Positions 22,876 through 29,435 of a DNA stretch of 29,645 nucleotides are shown here, piece by piece. The translations under genes were made by a program, and so were the position numbers. Origin of the DNA: a virus; the IMG/VR virus record IMGVR_UViG_3300010392_000184, positions 1-29,645 of that record. The stretch is one strand, 5' to 3'. Every line of letters begins with the position of its first letter. The stretch's first letter is position 1. The notes below the pieces were generated by a model. That model searched no databases. It was given only the letters and a program-made list of their open reading frames with translations, and had not been told where the DNA came from.

Positions 22876-22898
22876 GACCCCATTTTGGGGTCATGACC
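22870..22898 (-). promoter_or_regulatory. Perfect hairpin enclosing the lysin start codon
   Basis: The arms GGTCATGACCCC and GGGGTCATGACC are separated by 5 nt (12-bp perfect stem), and the inner GGTCATGACC is itself palindromic. On the mRNA the ATG (22875-22873) and the only SD-like GGGG both lie in the 3' arm, so translation should be blocked until it is melted. As DNA it could equally be an operator. Confidence 0.7.
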
Positions 22899-22912
22899 GG
22901 GAGGGGTTGAAT

Positions 22913-22929
22913 TAAAGGGGTTTATTGTT
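22913..22929 (-). promoter_or_regulatory. Conserved 17-bp late-promoter motif, copy 1 (before lys)
   Basis: On the minus strand it reads AACAATAAACCCCTTTA. It begins within the stop region of the preceding gene (TAA at 22930-22928) and lies 38 nt before the lysin ATG, the position of the Mu Plys late promoter. See the copies at 14474-14490 and 1734-1750. Confidence 0.5.
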
Positions 22930-23191
22930 ACCCGGTGGGATCAAGGGCTTGACCTTTCAGGGGGTCCCGCAACGGTGGTTCGGCACGCAACAGGCGCTCT
23001 ACCTCTCCCACCTGCTGGCGAAGGGTGGAGCGTACAAGGTAAAGCAGGCACACAAAGTGGTCAATTTTCACCATTTGTAAATCGCCATTGGCTTCCCCGC
23101 ACAGGGCCATTGTTTCAACCCCTTCTAGGGCGTTGACGGTCATTTCCACCTGGTACAGGGCATCCAGTGCCGCAATGGTTGGATTGCTCAT
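22928..23191 (-). CDS. Hypothetical phage protein
   Basis: 87 residues, not recognised. The core TIAALDALYQVEMTVNALEGVETMALCGEANGDLQM is helical and is followed by a hydrophobic stretch (FVCLLYLVRSTLRQQV). The first part resembles small helical phage proteins that pair with regulators. It overlaps the Rha-type gene by 4 nt and is the last gene before lys, so it closes the middle operon. Confidence 0.6.
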   Translation of the reverse strand: MSNPTIAALDALYQVEMTVNALEGVETMALCGEANGDLQMVKIDHFVCLLYLVRSTLRQQVGEVERLLRAEPPLRDPLKGQALDPTG

Positions 23192-23820
23192 TGGGCACCT
23201 CCCTGACGTTTGGCCATCATTATTGCCCGGCCCTTGGAGCCGGCGGCAATCAGCCTGGGGTTGGGCTTGTACTCCACAAGTCCAACAGCATCCATCTGTT
23301 TCAGGTTTTCCCGCACATTCTGGCTGGTCATGCCAACCAACTTGGCGATTTCGGCCTGTGTCAGTCCCATATCCCGGTACTTCATGATCCTACGCCACAC
23401 GGGCCGCTCCCGGCAGGCAAATACTCTCAGCACACTGACTTGTGTCTCCAGCCGCTTAATCTCTTCCGGGGCAGGCAGGGCCTGCGCCTGCTGGACACGG
23501 CGGCGAATCAGCTCTTCTTCCATATCGTTAAACGCCTTGATATAGCGCTCTTTCCAGATGGCCGCCTCCGGCCCGGTAAAGCCCATGCACAGAAACACAA
23601 ACCCGTCGCGGGTAATCGTGTACATGGGTTGGGGCTTGTTCTGACTGTTGTTGTAAGAGGACGGCAGAAAATTCTGCCGAGCAAACTCCTGTGAGCATTG
23701 CAGATTGTTGATGGCATCCAAGATTGTCTTGTGCTTCCGACCGAAGCAGTGGGATATATCCAGCGAGGTAGTGGCAAGAGTATTGCCACCGTTGATGGTG
23801 ACTAAGGGTTGGCTGGTCAT
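23188..23820 (-). CDS. Rha-family phage regulatory protein with C-terminal HTH
   Basis: 210 residues from the ATG at 23820, chosen because AAGGAGGT lies just upstream. The frame is open further (to 23943), but that part is leader. Residues 10-105 fit the Rha domain (TTSLDISHCFGRKHKTILDAINNL, MYTITRDGFVFLCMGFTGPEAAIWKERYIKAFNDME). Residues 140-185 form a helix-turn-helix (GLTQAEIAKLVGMTSQNVRENLKQM). Rha proteins interfere with lytic growth in hosts lacking IHF in P22-type phages. The role here is probably regulatory at the middle-to-late switch. Confidence 0.85.
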   Translation of the reverse strand: MTSQPLVTINGGNTLATTSLDISHCFGRKHKTILDAINNLQCSQEFARQNFLPSSYNNSQNKPQPMYTITRDGFVFLCMGFTGPEAAIWKERYIKAFNDMEEELIRRRVQQAQALPAPEEIKRLETQVSVLRVFACRERPVWRRIMKYRDMGLTQAEIAKLVGMTSQNVRENLKQMDAVGLVEYKPNPRLIAAGSKGRAIMMAKRQGGAQ

Positions 23821-24010
23821 AATGACCTCCTTTTGGATTTCAGTTGGTTGGCTTCCGCATGGAAGCCAGGTGTCAACTGGAGCTCCAAAAGAGGCTCCGG
23901 GCGCTATTTCCCCTTGCGGGGTCTTGTATTCACGCCTCTCCACCCGGCCATTGCTGGCTTGCCCAAATTACAGGCATAAAAAAACCGCAGTGCTGTCGGG
24001 TGCGGGTAAC
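23821..24010 (-). promoter_or_regulatory. Structured leader with attenuator-like hairpin before the Rha gene
   Basis: On the minus strand CCGCA (24005-24001) pairs with TGCGG (23989-23985) and is followed by seven T (23984-23978), a weak rho-independent terminator. Downstream lie GGAGCTCC (23879-23886), an outer CAGTTG/CAACTG pair (23841-23846 and 23874-23879) and an inner GGCTTCC/GGAAGCC stem (23850-23856 and 23861-23867), then the SD. From memory, leaders of this kind precede Rha-, Ash- or Icd-like genes in many gammaproteobacterial prophages. It may work as an attenuator or RNA-controlled leader. Confidence 0.5.
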
Positions 24011-24066
24011 CGCTTTTGGATTTCCAGTGCGGCCAACATACACCCGATGGTTGAAAATTGTCAACG

Positions 24067-24423
24067 TCAAGCAATACCGAAGAAAAGCGCTACCAGCCAG
24101 ATAATGCCGCCCACCAAGGCAATACCGATCAGCCCCCAGACGATGCCGCTGCCAGTATCGTCGGCAGGCTCAGGTTCATGGCCCTGCTGCGCCTGCACCA
24201 TGATGAGGGTGTTGTGAATGGCTGCCGCCAGCCCGTTGCTATAGACCAGCCAGATCACCCCTTGAAACAGTACGCCAATCATCAGCGGTACTCTCAAGCG
24301 GCCCAGTTCGGGCATGGTGTAAATCATCACAGCCGCGAATATGGACAGCAACAGCATCATGATCCCCATGCCAACAACCCATTTTGCTGACGCTGCACCC
24401 TTTGGCTTTCTTGCGTTATTCAT
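24067..24423 (-). CDS. Three-span membrane protein
   Basis: 118 residues. Hydrophobic segments lie at about 15-37 (VVGMGIMMLLLSIFAAVMIY), 45-62 (VPLMIGVLFQGVIWLVY) and 93-117 (IVWGLIGIALVGGIIWLVALFF). The N-terminus is basic and the loop before the third span is acidic. This could be a superinfection-exclusion protein or a holin, being the only multi-span protein near the lysin, but the distance of about 1.2 kb and the intervening terminator-like hairpin argue against simple co-expression. Unrecognised family. Confidence 0.7.
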   Translation of the reverse strand: MNNARKPKGAASAKWVVGMGIMMLLLSIFAAVMIYTMPELGRLRVPLMIGVLFQGVIWLVYSNGLAAAIHNTLIMVQAQQGHEPEPADDTGSGIVWGLIGIALVGGIIWLVALFFGIA

Positions 24424-24447
24424 GACAATCTGCCTCTCCCTCGAAGA

Positions 24448-24849
24448 TTAAAATTTGTCAAATGCCGCGCTATTGGCAGTGGGCTTCGCCCAGCTGGTGT
24501 CAGTTAACTCGTCCCTTAAAGACCGGTTACGGGATGATTGATTCGCTGTCGCCTGGCGCTGCTGTGGCAGCCCCGGCAGATTATCCGGTGAAGGCGGGGC
24601 CAGATCCTCGTCTTCCCAGCAGCCCTGATTTAACCAGGTGCTGGGCATTTTGACATAGGGGTGTCCATCGCCCATAGCCATAGCGTAGCGCATGGCTCCG
24701 TGAATCAGCACCTCGGGGGTGGCTTTCAGGTCTTTGTGCTTGCCGGTGCAGATGGCGGTAAACTTGCGCCGGGCATCGGCCTTGGCGGTTTTTCGGCCCT
24801 TGGGAAATGTCTTCCAGAACGCTTCAAAGTGGTCATTGATACTCGCCAT
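24448..24849 (-). CDS. Replisome-organiser C-terminal-like protein (phage O/DnaT style)
   Basis: 133 residues. The pattern FEAFWKTFPKGRKTAKADARRKFTAI ... YVKMPSTWLNQGCWEDED is that of the C-terminal helicase-loader-contacting region of many phage replication O-like proteins. Here it stands alone, without the N-terminal winged helix that binds an origin. The tail is polar and Gln/Ser-rich. It overlaps nothing downstream and has a strong site (AGGAGGTC) upstream. In a transposable phage, replication is by MuA/MuB with host PriA/DnaT, so a loader-recruiting factor would be notable. Confidence 0.6.
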   Translation of the reverse strand: MASINDHFEAFWKTFPKGRKTAKADARRKFTAICTGKHKDLKATPEVLIHGAMRYAMAMGDGHPYVKMPSTWLNQGCWEDEDLAPPSPDNLPGLPQQRQATANQSSRNRSLRDELTDTSWAKPTANSAAFDKF

Positions 24850-25038
24850 TTATCCGACCTCCTGATCCTGCACTACTACCGCCTGACCTTTATCGCCAAC
24901 CTGCAAGCACAGCCTGCCTATGCTGGCATTAAAATCAGGCTCCCTGTTGCCGGAACTCGATTGCTCCGGTAGCCCCCTCAAGCAGATGTTAGTTTTATCA
25001 GCAGGGCAGTTGCATTCTGGGTAATTACAATAATCCAT
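24850..25038 (-). CDS. Small Cys-rich N-terminal protein
   Basis: 62 residues. The first 20 (CNYPECNCPADKTNICL) hold four cysteines plausible for one metal site. The rest is unremarkable. GAGGA precedes the ATG at a good distance, and the gene ends at the start region of the replisome-like gene. Short proteins with a C-x-x-P-x-C-x-C start are common in phage early regions. The function is not known. Confidence 0.6.
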   Translation of the reverse strand: MDYCNYPECNCPADKTNICLRGLPEQSSSGNREPDFNASIGRLCLQVGDKGQAVVVQDQEVG

Positions 25039-25061
25039 TCACTCGTCCTCAAAGTTCGGGG

Positions 25062-25775
25062 TTATACCCTATCCCACCCGTGGATCATGGCTATTTCAAG
25101 CAGGTGCGGGTAATGCTGCTCTGTGATTTTCTGGTAGCGCCTAACCAAATTGCTCTCTACCTCACCAACCACATAGATTCCGCTGGTGTCGTAAAGACAT
25201 TCGAATTCACCGGAAAAACAGTCATTGCCAAGATCGGTGGCCCGATGAATGTCCGCTCCAGTGCGCGTAACCAAATCGCCATCTTTAAATGGTCGATCAT
25301 CAGGCAACAATTCATCCTTCACACGCTCTTCGTTGAATGCAGCTTTTACAGCGTTCAAAATCCGACCCAAGTAGTGGTATTCGGTGGTGTAGCACTGGGG
25401 CAAATCAATCATCCAATCGCCACCAAAGCACTCCGCCATTTCGTCGGCCATCATGGCCACCTCAACATCGCTGGTGACGCAAATATTCGGGAATCCTCGC
25501 TTGTGCGCCAGCTCATTTATTTCGTTAAAGTCGGTTTGCCTGGTGTCGCCTCGTATCAACTTCATTGCCAGGTAGGTGTTGTCTGCTTTAAGCACAAATT
25601 CCTGTAGCGCCCGATCACCCATTGCGCCCCAGTAATGGGCCCAGGCTTCGCCGTAGCACTCAATAACCAGTTTGCCCTGGCCCAGCTTGTAGTTCGTCAC
25701 ATACACCGTCACGGCGTCCAGGTCGCCAAAGCCGGTAATCACATAGGTTTCGGTAGTTCGTTTTTCCGTATTCAT
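25062..25775 (-). CDS. Conserved phage hypothetical protein
   Basis: 237 residues from the ATG at 25775 (MNTEKRTTETY), with GGAGAG upstream. The longer reading from 25856 overlaps the previous gene without a site. The N-terminal half has a striking motif, LVIECYGEAWAHYWGAMGDRALQEFVLKADNTYLAMKL. The central part is helical (EVAMMADEMAECF), and the C-terminal 60 residues form a small acidic domain (DGDLVTRTGADIHRATD). I recall similar proteins in other phages, but no function is assigned. Confidence 0.75.
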   Translation of the reverse strand: MNTEKRTTETYVITGFGDLDAVTVYVTNYKLGQGKLVIECYGEAWAHYWGAMGDRALQEFVLKADNTYLAMKLIRGDTRQTDFNEINELAHKRGFPNICVTSDVEVAMMADEMAECFGGDWMIDLPQCYTTEYHYLGRILNAVKAAFNEERVKDELLPDDRPFKDGDLVTRTGADIHRATDLGNDCFSGEFECLYDTSGIYVVGEVESNLVRRYQKITEQHYPHLLEIAMIHGWDRV

Positions 25776-25843
25776 CGTGCTCTCCAATCGCAGCCTAACA
25801 ACGCCAGTCAGCGCGACGGCTGCGCCGCGCCTGCTGGCGAGGG

Positions 25844-26128
25844 TTATGCGCGCCATACATTGTCATCCCACTCCAGTTTTTTGGGCCTGAAATGAGGGTT
25901 CTCCTTCCGGTTAATGGGCGCGTGTATCATTCCGTCGTAGGCAAACTGTGCATCTCCTGGAGCCGGGAAAATGCCGGTGTAGTAAAAACGCCTGGATGCC
26001 TCCCCGGAGCCGCACGGGCGGCGGTAAATTATGGTCGGCTCCAATTCAGCTGCTGCACTCACATGCTGATATGTGCCGGGGGTTATATATTTCCGCTCTT
26101 TTGTTGAGTATCTGATTTTCATCTTCAT
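25844..26128 (-). CDS. Hypothetical phage protein
   Basis: 94 residues from the ATG at 26128 (GGAGAG five nt upstream). A GTG at 26134 is less likely. Basic N-terminus, with aromatic and arginine residues in RRPCGSGEASRRFYYTGIF and a C-terminal HFRPKKLEWDDNVWRA. The composition suggests a small beta protein, and it may bind nucleic acid. Not recognised. Confidence 0.55.
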   Translation of the reverse strand: MKMKIRYSTKERKYITPGTYQHVSAAAELEPTIIYRRPCGSGEASRRFYYTGIFPAPGDAQFAYDGMIHAPINRKENPHFRPKKLEWDDNVWRA

Positions 26129-26448
26129 CCGCACTCTCCATGCCTCGCAAACTGCCTCATTTCGCGCAGTACAGCGGCAATCATCTGCCGCCAGTTCTTG
26201 GCGGCAAGTACATCGTACAACTTCAGGTCATAACAAAGTTCAGCGCGCGTCCCCTCAGCCCGCATCTTGATTCTCACCACAGGCCCCCAGGAGACATCTT
26301 CCACGCAGCTATAGCGCACAGCTTTGCTGGGCGGTGTGGCAGCCAGCCAGCGGTATAGGTTGAAGCGGTCTTCGGCGTATTCCCAACGGGCGAGTTGCGG
26401 AATACACGACCGCAGGTCGGTTACTTGCAGTGCGGTAGGCTCAATCAT
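26125..26448 (-). CDS. Hypothetical phage protein
   Basis: 107 residues. Short beta segments (SWGPVVRIKMRAEGTRAELCYDLKLYD) are followed by a C-terminal helix (AAKNWRQMIAAVLREMRQF). A strong AGGAGG site lies 5 nt before the ATG, and the start overlaps the Mor-like gene's end by 8 nt. The operon context places it among middle genes. No family recognised. Confidence 0.6.
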   Translation of the reverse strand: MIEPTALQVTDLRSCIPQLARWEYAEDRFNLYRWLAATPPSKAVRYSCVEDVSWGPVVRIKMRAEGTRAELCYDLKLYDVLAAKNWRQMIAAVLREMRQFARHGECG

Positions 26449-26875
26449 TGGTGCCTCCTAACGGTAATTGCGGCTGCACTTTGGCCCGGTGCAGGGCGCG
26501 TTGTTCTTTGATGATTTTGTATATCTGCACCTCGGACAGGTGGTATTTTCCGGCCAGCTCACTGACGTTGTTGCCGGTAAATTCTGACCATATTTTGGTA
26601 TCACGCAGTGCGATGCGCAGTGCGCCGCCCTGGGGAATGTAGAATTGACGCCCACCAAAGTGCTGGCCCAGGGTGAGCACCACCCAACGGGCAATTCGTT
26701 GGGCTTTCTCTTCTTCCTGGACGATGCCTTCCCGAGTAGCGGCGGCGCTGTAGACGTCCACCAACTCCGCCAACATGCGCGGCCAACGGTGCAGGTCGAC
26801 GGCTTCAAGCTCGCTGGCGAGCAGGTCGTTGCCGTGGGTGTCATCACCAAAGATGTCGTTTTGCTGTTCAGCCAT
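26441..26875 (-). CDS. mor: Mor/C-family transcription activator
   Basis: 144 residues from the ATG at 26875 (GGAGG six nt upstream). The upstream reading to 26917 overlaps gemA. The C-terminal half fits the Mor/C family: LGQHFGGRQFYIPQG, RDTKIWSEFTGNNVSELAGKYHLSEVQIYKIIKEQRA, with a dimerisation region before and an HTH after. In Mu, Mor turns on the middle promoter and its paralogue C the four late promoters, binding a dyad upstream of -35. Only one family member is visible here, so it may serve the late motif copies at 22913, 14474 and 1734 directly. Confidence 0.9.
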   Translation of the reverse strand: MAEQQNDIFGDDTHGNDLLASELEAVDLHRWPRMLAELVDVYSAAATREGIVQEEEKAQRIARWVVLTLGQHFGGRQFYIPQGGALRIALRDTKIWSEFTGNNVSELAGKYHLSEVQIYKIIKEQRALHRAKVQPQLPLGGTND

Positions 26876-27320
26876 TGCTGGCCTCCATGCGTTGACGCCA
26901 TTGTTTGAGGGATTCAATCACCCGGCTGGCTTCATAAGCGTTGAGCCAGTCGGGGCTGTATTTACCAACCATGCGATGGCAGTAGCGGCCAAGGGCTTTC
27001 TCGCTACCGTCCTGTAAACAGCCTGATTGGTGCATGTCGATCCAGAGTGCGCGGATTTTGTCAGCCTGGCTTTTCTCACCGGGATTCTTCTGCCTGCTGG
27101 GCGGACTGACTTTGCGGCGCGTCTTCTGGTTGCTGCGTGGCTTCCAGCCCTTGGCCTTGAGGGAGCGGACCACCTGACGCAGTTGTCGCTCTGTCATTTC
27201 GCCGCAACTGGTTTTTCCGGTGACCTGCATCAGCATGTGCCGGTAGGTGTCGTCGTCCAGCGCCAGTTCTTTTTTGGCGATGTGGATCTGTGCCTTGAGT
27301 TTGTCTGCCGGGGTTTTCAC
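26868..27320 (-). CDS. gemA: GemA/gp16 (DUF1018) family protein
   Basis: 150 residues. It opens KLKAQIHIAKKELALDDDTYRHMLMQVTGKTSCGEMTERQLRQVVRSLKAKGW, the DUF1018 core. A basic linker follows (KTRRKVSPPSRQKN), then a second conserved block (KIRALWIDMHQSGCLQDGSEKALGRYCHRMVG). In Mu, GemA alters host gene expression and DNA supercoiling during lytic growth. Start GTG overlaps the upstream stop. It precedes mor as in other Mu-like phages. Confidence 0.9.
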   Translation of the reverse strand: MKTPADKLKAQIHIAKKELALDDDTYRHMLMQVTGKTSCGEMTERQLRQVVRSLKAKGWKPRSNQKTRRKVSPPSRQKNPGEKSQADKIRALWIDMHQSGCLQDGSEKALGRYCHRMVGKYSPDWLNAYEASRVIESLKQWRQRMEASNG

Positions 27321-27709
27321 TGGGCTCTGTCCTCTGCGACATCAATCCCCAGCTGTCCGGCCAGGTCTGGCATAGCACCTCGACGCAAACCGCGCACCTG
27401 CTGGAGACTGGTGAGGGCACGATCGCGCAGGTGTTTGAGGGTTTCCTGCAGTTCCTCTTTTGTCTCGGCCAGGTAGTAGCCGTGGGAGGGACAGGCGCAG
27501 ATGGGGATGCCCTTCTTGCGCAGCTCTACCACTAGGTGGCGAATTTGCCGTTCCACGGCCTGACTACCTGGCTGGCCGGTGATCTCCGACGCCAGCTGGT
27601 GCACGGTGATGCCTCGCGCTTTGCCGCGATGCCGGGTCATCAGTTGGCCGACGAGTCGGCCTTCACTGATCAGTGATTGTCGTCCGTTGTTGATAGCTTT
27701 CGATTTCAT
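27317..27709 (-). CDS. Winged-helix-like phage early protein
   Basis: 130 residues from the ATG at 27709 (GGAGGA eight nt upstream). Residues 25-85 look like a winged helix: GITVHQLASEITGQPGSQAVERQIRHLVVELRKKGIPICACPSHGYYLA. Residues 86-115 form a long helix (KEELQETLKHLRDRALTSLQQVRGLRR). This is the general style of small phage DNA-binding proteins next to gemA. A regulatory or transposition-accessory role is possible. It ends by GTGA overlap with gemA. Confidence 0.7.
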   Translation of the reverse strand: MKSKAINNGRQSLISEGRLVGQLMTRHRGKARGITVHQLASEITGQPGSQAVERQIRHLVVELRKKGIPICACPSHGYYLAETKEELQETLKHLRDRALTSLQQVRGLRRGAMPDLAGQLGIDVAEDRAQ

Positions 27710-27818
27710 GGGCTTGTTCCTCCGGGGGAATGCCGTCTTTATCCAGGCTGACAACAGCGCAGAGCAGCAGCACCACGCACAGTTCGAAGATCCGGTTACG
27801 CCACGTTTTCCACTTCAT
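27663..27818 (-). CDS. Small overlapping membrane protein
   Basis: 51 residues from the ATG at 27818: MKWKTWRNR, a hydrophobic segment (FELCVVLLLCAVVSL, about 11-25), then a polar tail (DKDGIPPEEQAHEIE). GAGGT lies 9 nt upstream. It overlaps the end of gam by 23 nt and the start of the next gene by 47 nt, which is dense but common in early phage DNA. It fills what would otherwise be a gap between the two genes. The topology would be N-in with one span. Function unknown. Confidence 0.55.
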   Translation of the reverse strand: MKWKTWRNRIFELCVVLLLCAVVSLDKDGIPPEEQAHEIESYQQRTTITDQ

Positions 27819-28308
27819 CCTGTTCCACCTCGTACCAGAACTCGTCCGCCCTCACGAGACGGCAGCCGAGTTGTTCCATTTGGCTTTCTGGCAGTTCGCG
27901 GATGGCCTCTTTGTTAAGCTCCTTTTTCACCCGCAGCAGGAAGGCGAAACCCTTCGTCGCAACTACCTTGTCTAGCACGTCGGCCCACTTGAGTTTCGGC
28001 AGGGGCTTGAGACTGGATGTCTTGCGGAAGCCGTATCTACCGTGGTTGGCGTTGATGGTCTTCACCTTGGTGAACAGCTCGGCCTTGTTGTAGGTGGCAT
28101 AGGCACCCAGGGCGTCGCCCAGGGTTTTTATGCGGGCCTGTATCGGCGCGGCCTTATCCCTGGCATCAGCCTTGGCGGCATCGATTGCGGTGTTCATCTC
28201 CAGATCGATGGTGGCGAGTTCGCGGGTGAGGCTGGCGATCTCTGCCAGGGTTTCGTCGGCCTGGTTGGCGTTGGCGATTTGCGGGGTTTTGGGTTTTGTT
28301 CTACTCAC
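27796..28308 (-). CDS. gam: Host-nuclease inhibitor Gam, Mu Gam family
   Basis: 170 residues. A long N-terminal coiled coil (ETLAEIASLTRELATIDLEMNTAIDAAKADA) leads into the Gam C-terminal fold (KLKWADVLDKVVATKGFAFLLRVKKELNKEAI). The last block lines up with the Mu Gam segment ending KQEINKEAI. Gam binds DNA ends as a Ku-like dimer and shields injected phage DNA from RecBCD. GTG start with AGAGGA upstream. Confidence 0.9.
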   Translation of the reverse strand: MSRTKPKTPQIANANQADETLAEIASLTRELATIDLEMNTAIDAAKADARDKAAPIQARIKTLGDALGAYATYNKAELFTKVKTINANHGRYGFRKTSSLKPLPKLKWADVLDKVVATKGFAFLLRVKKELNKEAIRELPESQMEQLGCRLVRADEFWYEVEQDEVENVA

Positions 28309-28323
28309 AATGGTTTCCTCTTT

Positions 28324-28629
28324 TTAGTGAACGGCCACAAGGCCGGTGGTTGTGATGGCCGGGATCATGGGCTCTTCCCAAATCACCAGGCATTGATTAA
28401 GGGCAGCGCGGTGCACCCACACGCGGCGCTTGCCATCCGGGTTGCGGCAGTAGCCGTGGCCCTTGAGCTTTTCCAGCGCTTCGGAGTGACGAACGTGGAT
28501 GACCGGATCGCTGTAGGTGCCCAGGTCAATGCGGGCAATTTCGACGTCATGCTCCATCAGGGTGGCGATGGTGCGCTGCGCCCGCTCCATACAGGTGGCA
28601 ATGAAATAGTTTTGTTCGGCGGCGATCAT
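28324..28629 (-). CDS. Hypothetical phage early protein
   Basis: 101 residues from the ATG at 28629 (GAGAGG upstream). The reading to 28743 lies within the upstream gene. The N-terminal helix (YFIATCMERAQRTIATLMEH) is followed by an alpha/beta region (DPVIHVRHSEALEKLKGHGYCRNPDGKRRVWVHR). It overlaps the HTH gene by 4 nt. I do not recognise a family. Confidence 0.6.
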   Translation of the reverse strand: MIAAEQNYFIATCMERAQRTIATLMEHDVEIARIDLGTYSDPVIHVRHSEALEKLKGHGYCRNPDGKRRVWVHRAALNQCLVIWEEPMIPAITTTGLVAVH

Positions 28630-28970
28630 GGCTTTTTCCTCTCGGTGATCTGGCTGTTGGGGCAACCGGCACGGCAGGCGCGGTAAAGCTGCACTCGCTG
28701 GGGATTGGTGTTGGCAAATGGACGCTTCTGGATTTCCAGGCATTGATTGACAGGGATTTCACCCATCACAGGGCAGTAACAGGTTTCGCCCATGTAGGCA
28801 CCGCGCACGGCTTTCTCAACCTTGGCGACATCGCCGGGGTATTTGCCGCGCAATACCTGGTTGACGACAGCGGAGCTGTAGCCGATTTCATCACCAACCT
28901 GTTTCTGCGACTTACTGCGGCACTGGTCGCGCAGAGTGGCTATCCACACGGGGTCATTAAAGTTGTTCAC
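28626..28970 (-). CDS. Cys-rich helix-turn-helix DNA-binding protein
   Basis: 114 residues. Residues 10-55 form an XRE-like HTH (LRDQCRSKSQKQVGDEIGYSSAVVNQVLRGKYPGDVAKVEKAVRG). The rest has a Cys cluster (CYCPVMGEIPVNQCLEIQ ... CRAGCPNS) that could bind metal. Similar HTH-plus-Cys proteins occur in early operons of Mu-like phages. It may be an early repressor or activator. GTG start with GGGAGG six nt upstream. Confidence 0.75.
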   Translation of the reverse strand: MNNFNDPVWIATLRDQCRSKSQKQVGDEIGYSSAVVNQVLRGKYPGDVAKVEKAVRGAYMGETCYCPVMGEIPVNQCLEIQKRPFANTNPQRVQLYRACRAGCPNSQITERKKP

Positions 28971-29193
28971 TGTTGGCCTCCCGAAGCTGTTTCATGCGCC
29001 GTTGAATGGCCTGCCGGACGGTTTTTTGTAAAATCTCTGGCAGTTCAATTGCGGCTATGCATTGCTGCATATCGAAGCTCTTCACCTTGTAGATGCGGTC
29101 AGCTGCAGACAGATCGAAGAACGGACTGCCTTTAATTGATCCGCAATAAAACGGGTGCTTTTCAGGGTGTTTTTTGTAATCGATGGCAGTCAT
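28957..29193 (-). CDS. Small HPEKHPF-motif protein, copy 2
   Basis: 78 residues. It opens TAIDYKKHPEKHPFYCGSIKGSPFFD and ends in a basic helix (TVRQAIQRRMKQLREA). It is a paralogue of the gene directly upstream: both share D-x-K-x-HPEKHPF, a Gly turn, an aromatic block, an EQCI/QQCI-type helix and the same GGGGGTGCG leader. Start overlaps the copy-1 stop (ATGA). Function unknown. Confidence 0.65.
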   Translation of the reverse strand: MTAIDYKKHPEKHPFYCGSIKGSPFFDLSAADRIYKVKSFDMQQCIAAIELPEILQKTVRQAIQRRMKQLREANSEQL

Positions 29194-29435
29194 TTCGCAC
29201 CCCCGATCTTCCGCGCCTGATCAACAAGGGCTATCACCACGCTTTTCTGGAAAGGCGCGTCGTGCCCCTCGGCATCAAATACCAAGGCGTCAATGCACTG
29301 CTCCCTGGTAAAGCCTTGAACCAGTTCAATGCGTCGATAGGAGAGACACTCGATATGGGGCTTGCCCGTGCTTTCGCATTTACCGATAAAAAACGGGTGC
29401 TTTTCCGGGTGTGCTTTCAAGTCAACTCGGCTCAT
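29190..29435 (-). CDS. Small HPEKHPF-motif protein, copy 1
   Basis: 81 residues from the ATG at 29435. It reads SRVDLKAHPEKHPFFIGKCESTGKPHIECLS, then FTREQCIDALVF and a terminal helix. The HPEKHPFF segment with a following Cys pair may be a metal site, though the second copy lacks one of these cysteines. Overlaps the partial gene upstream by ATGA. The ribosome site lies in GGGGGTGCG, shared with the paralogue. Confidence 0.65.
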   Translation of the reverse strand: MSRVDLKAHPEKHPFFIGKCESTGKPHIECLSYRRIELVQGFTREQCIDALVFDAEGHDAPFQKSVVIALVDQARKIGGAK

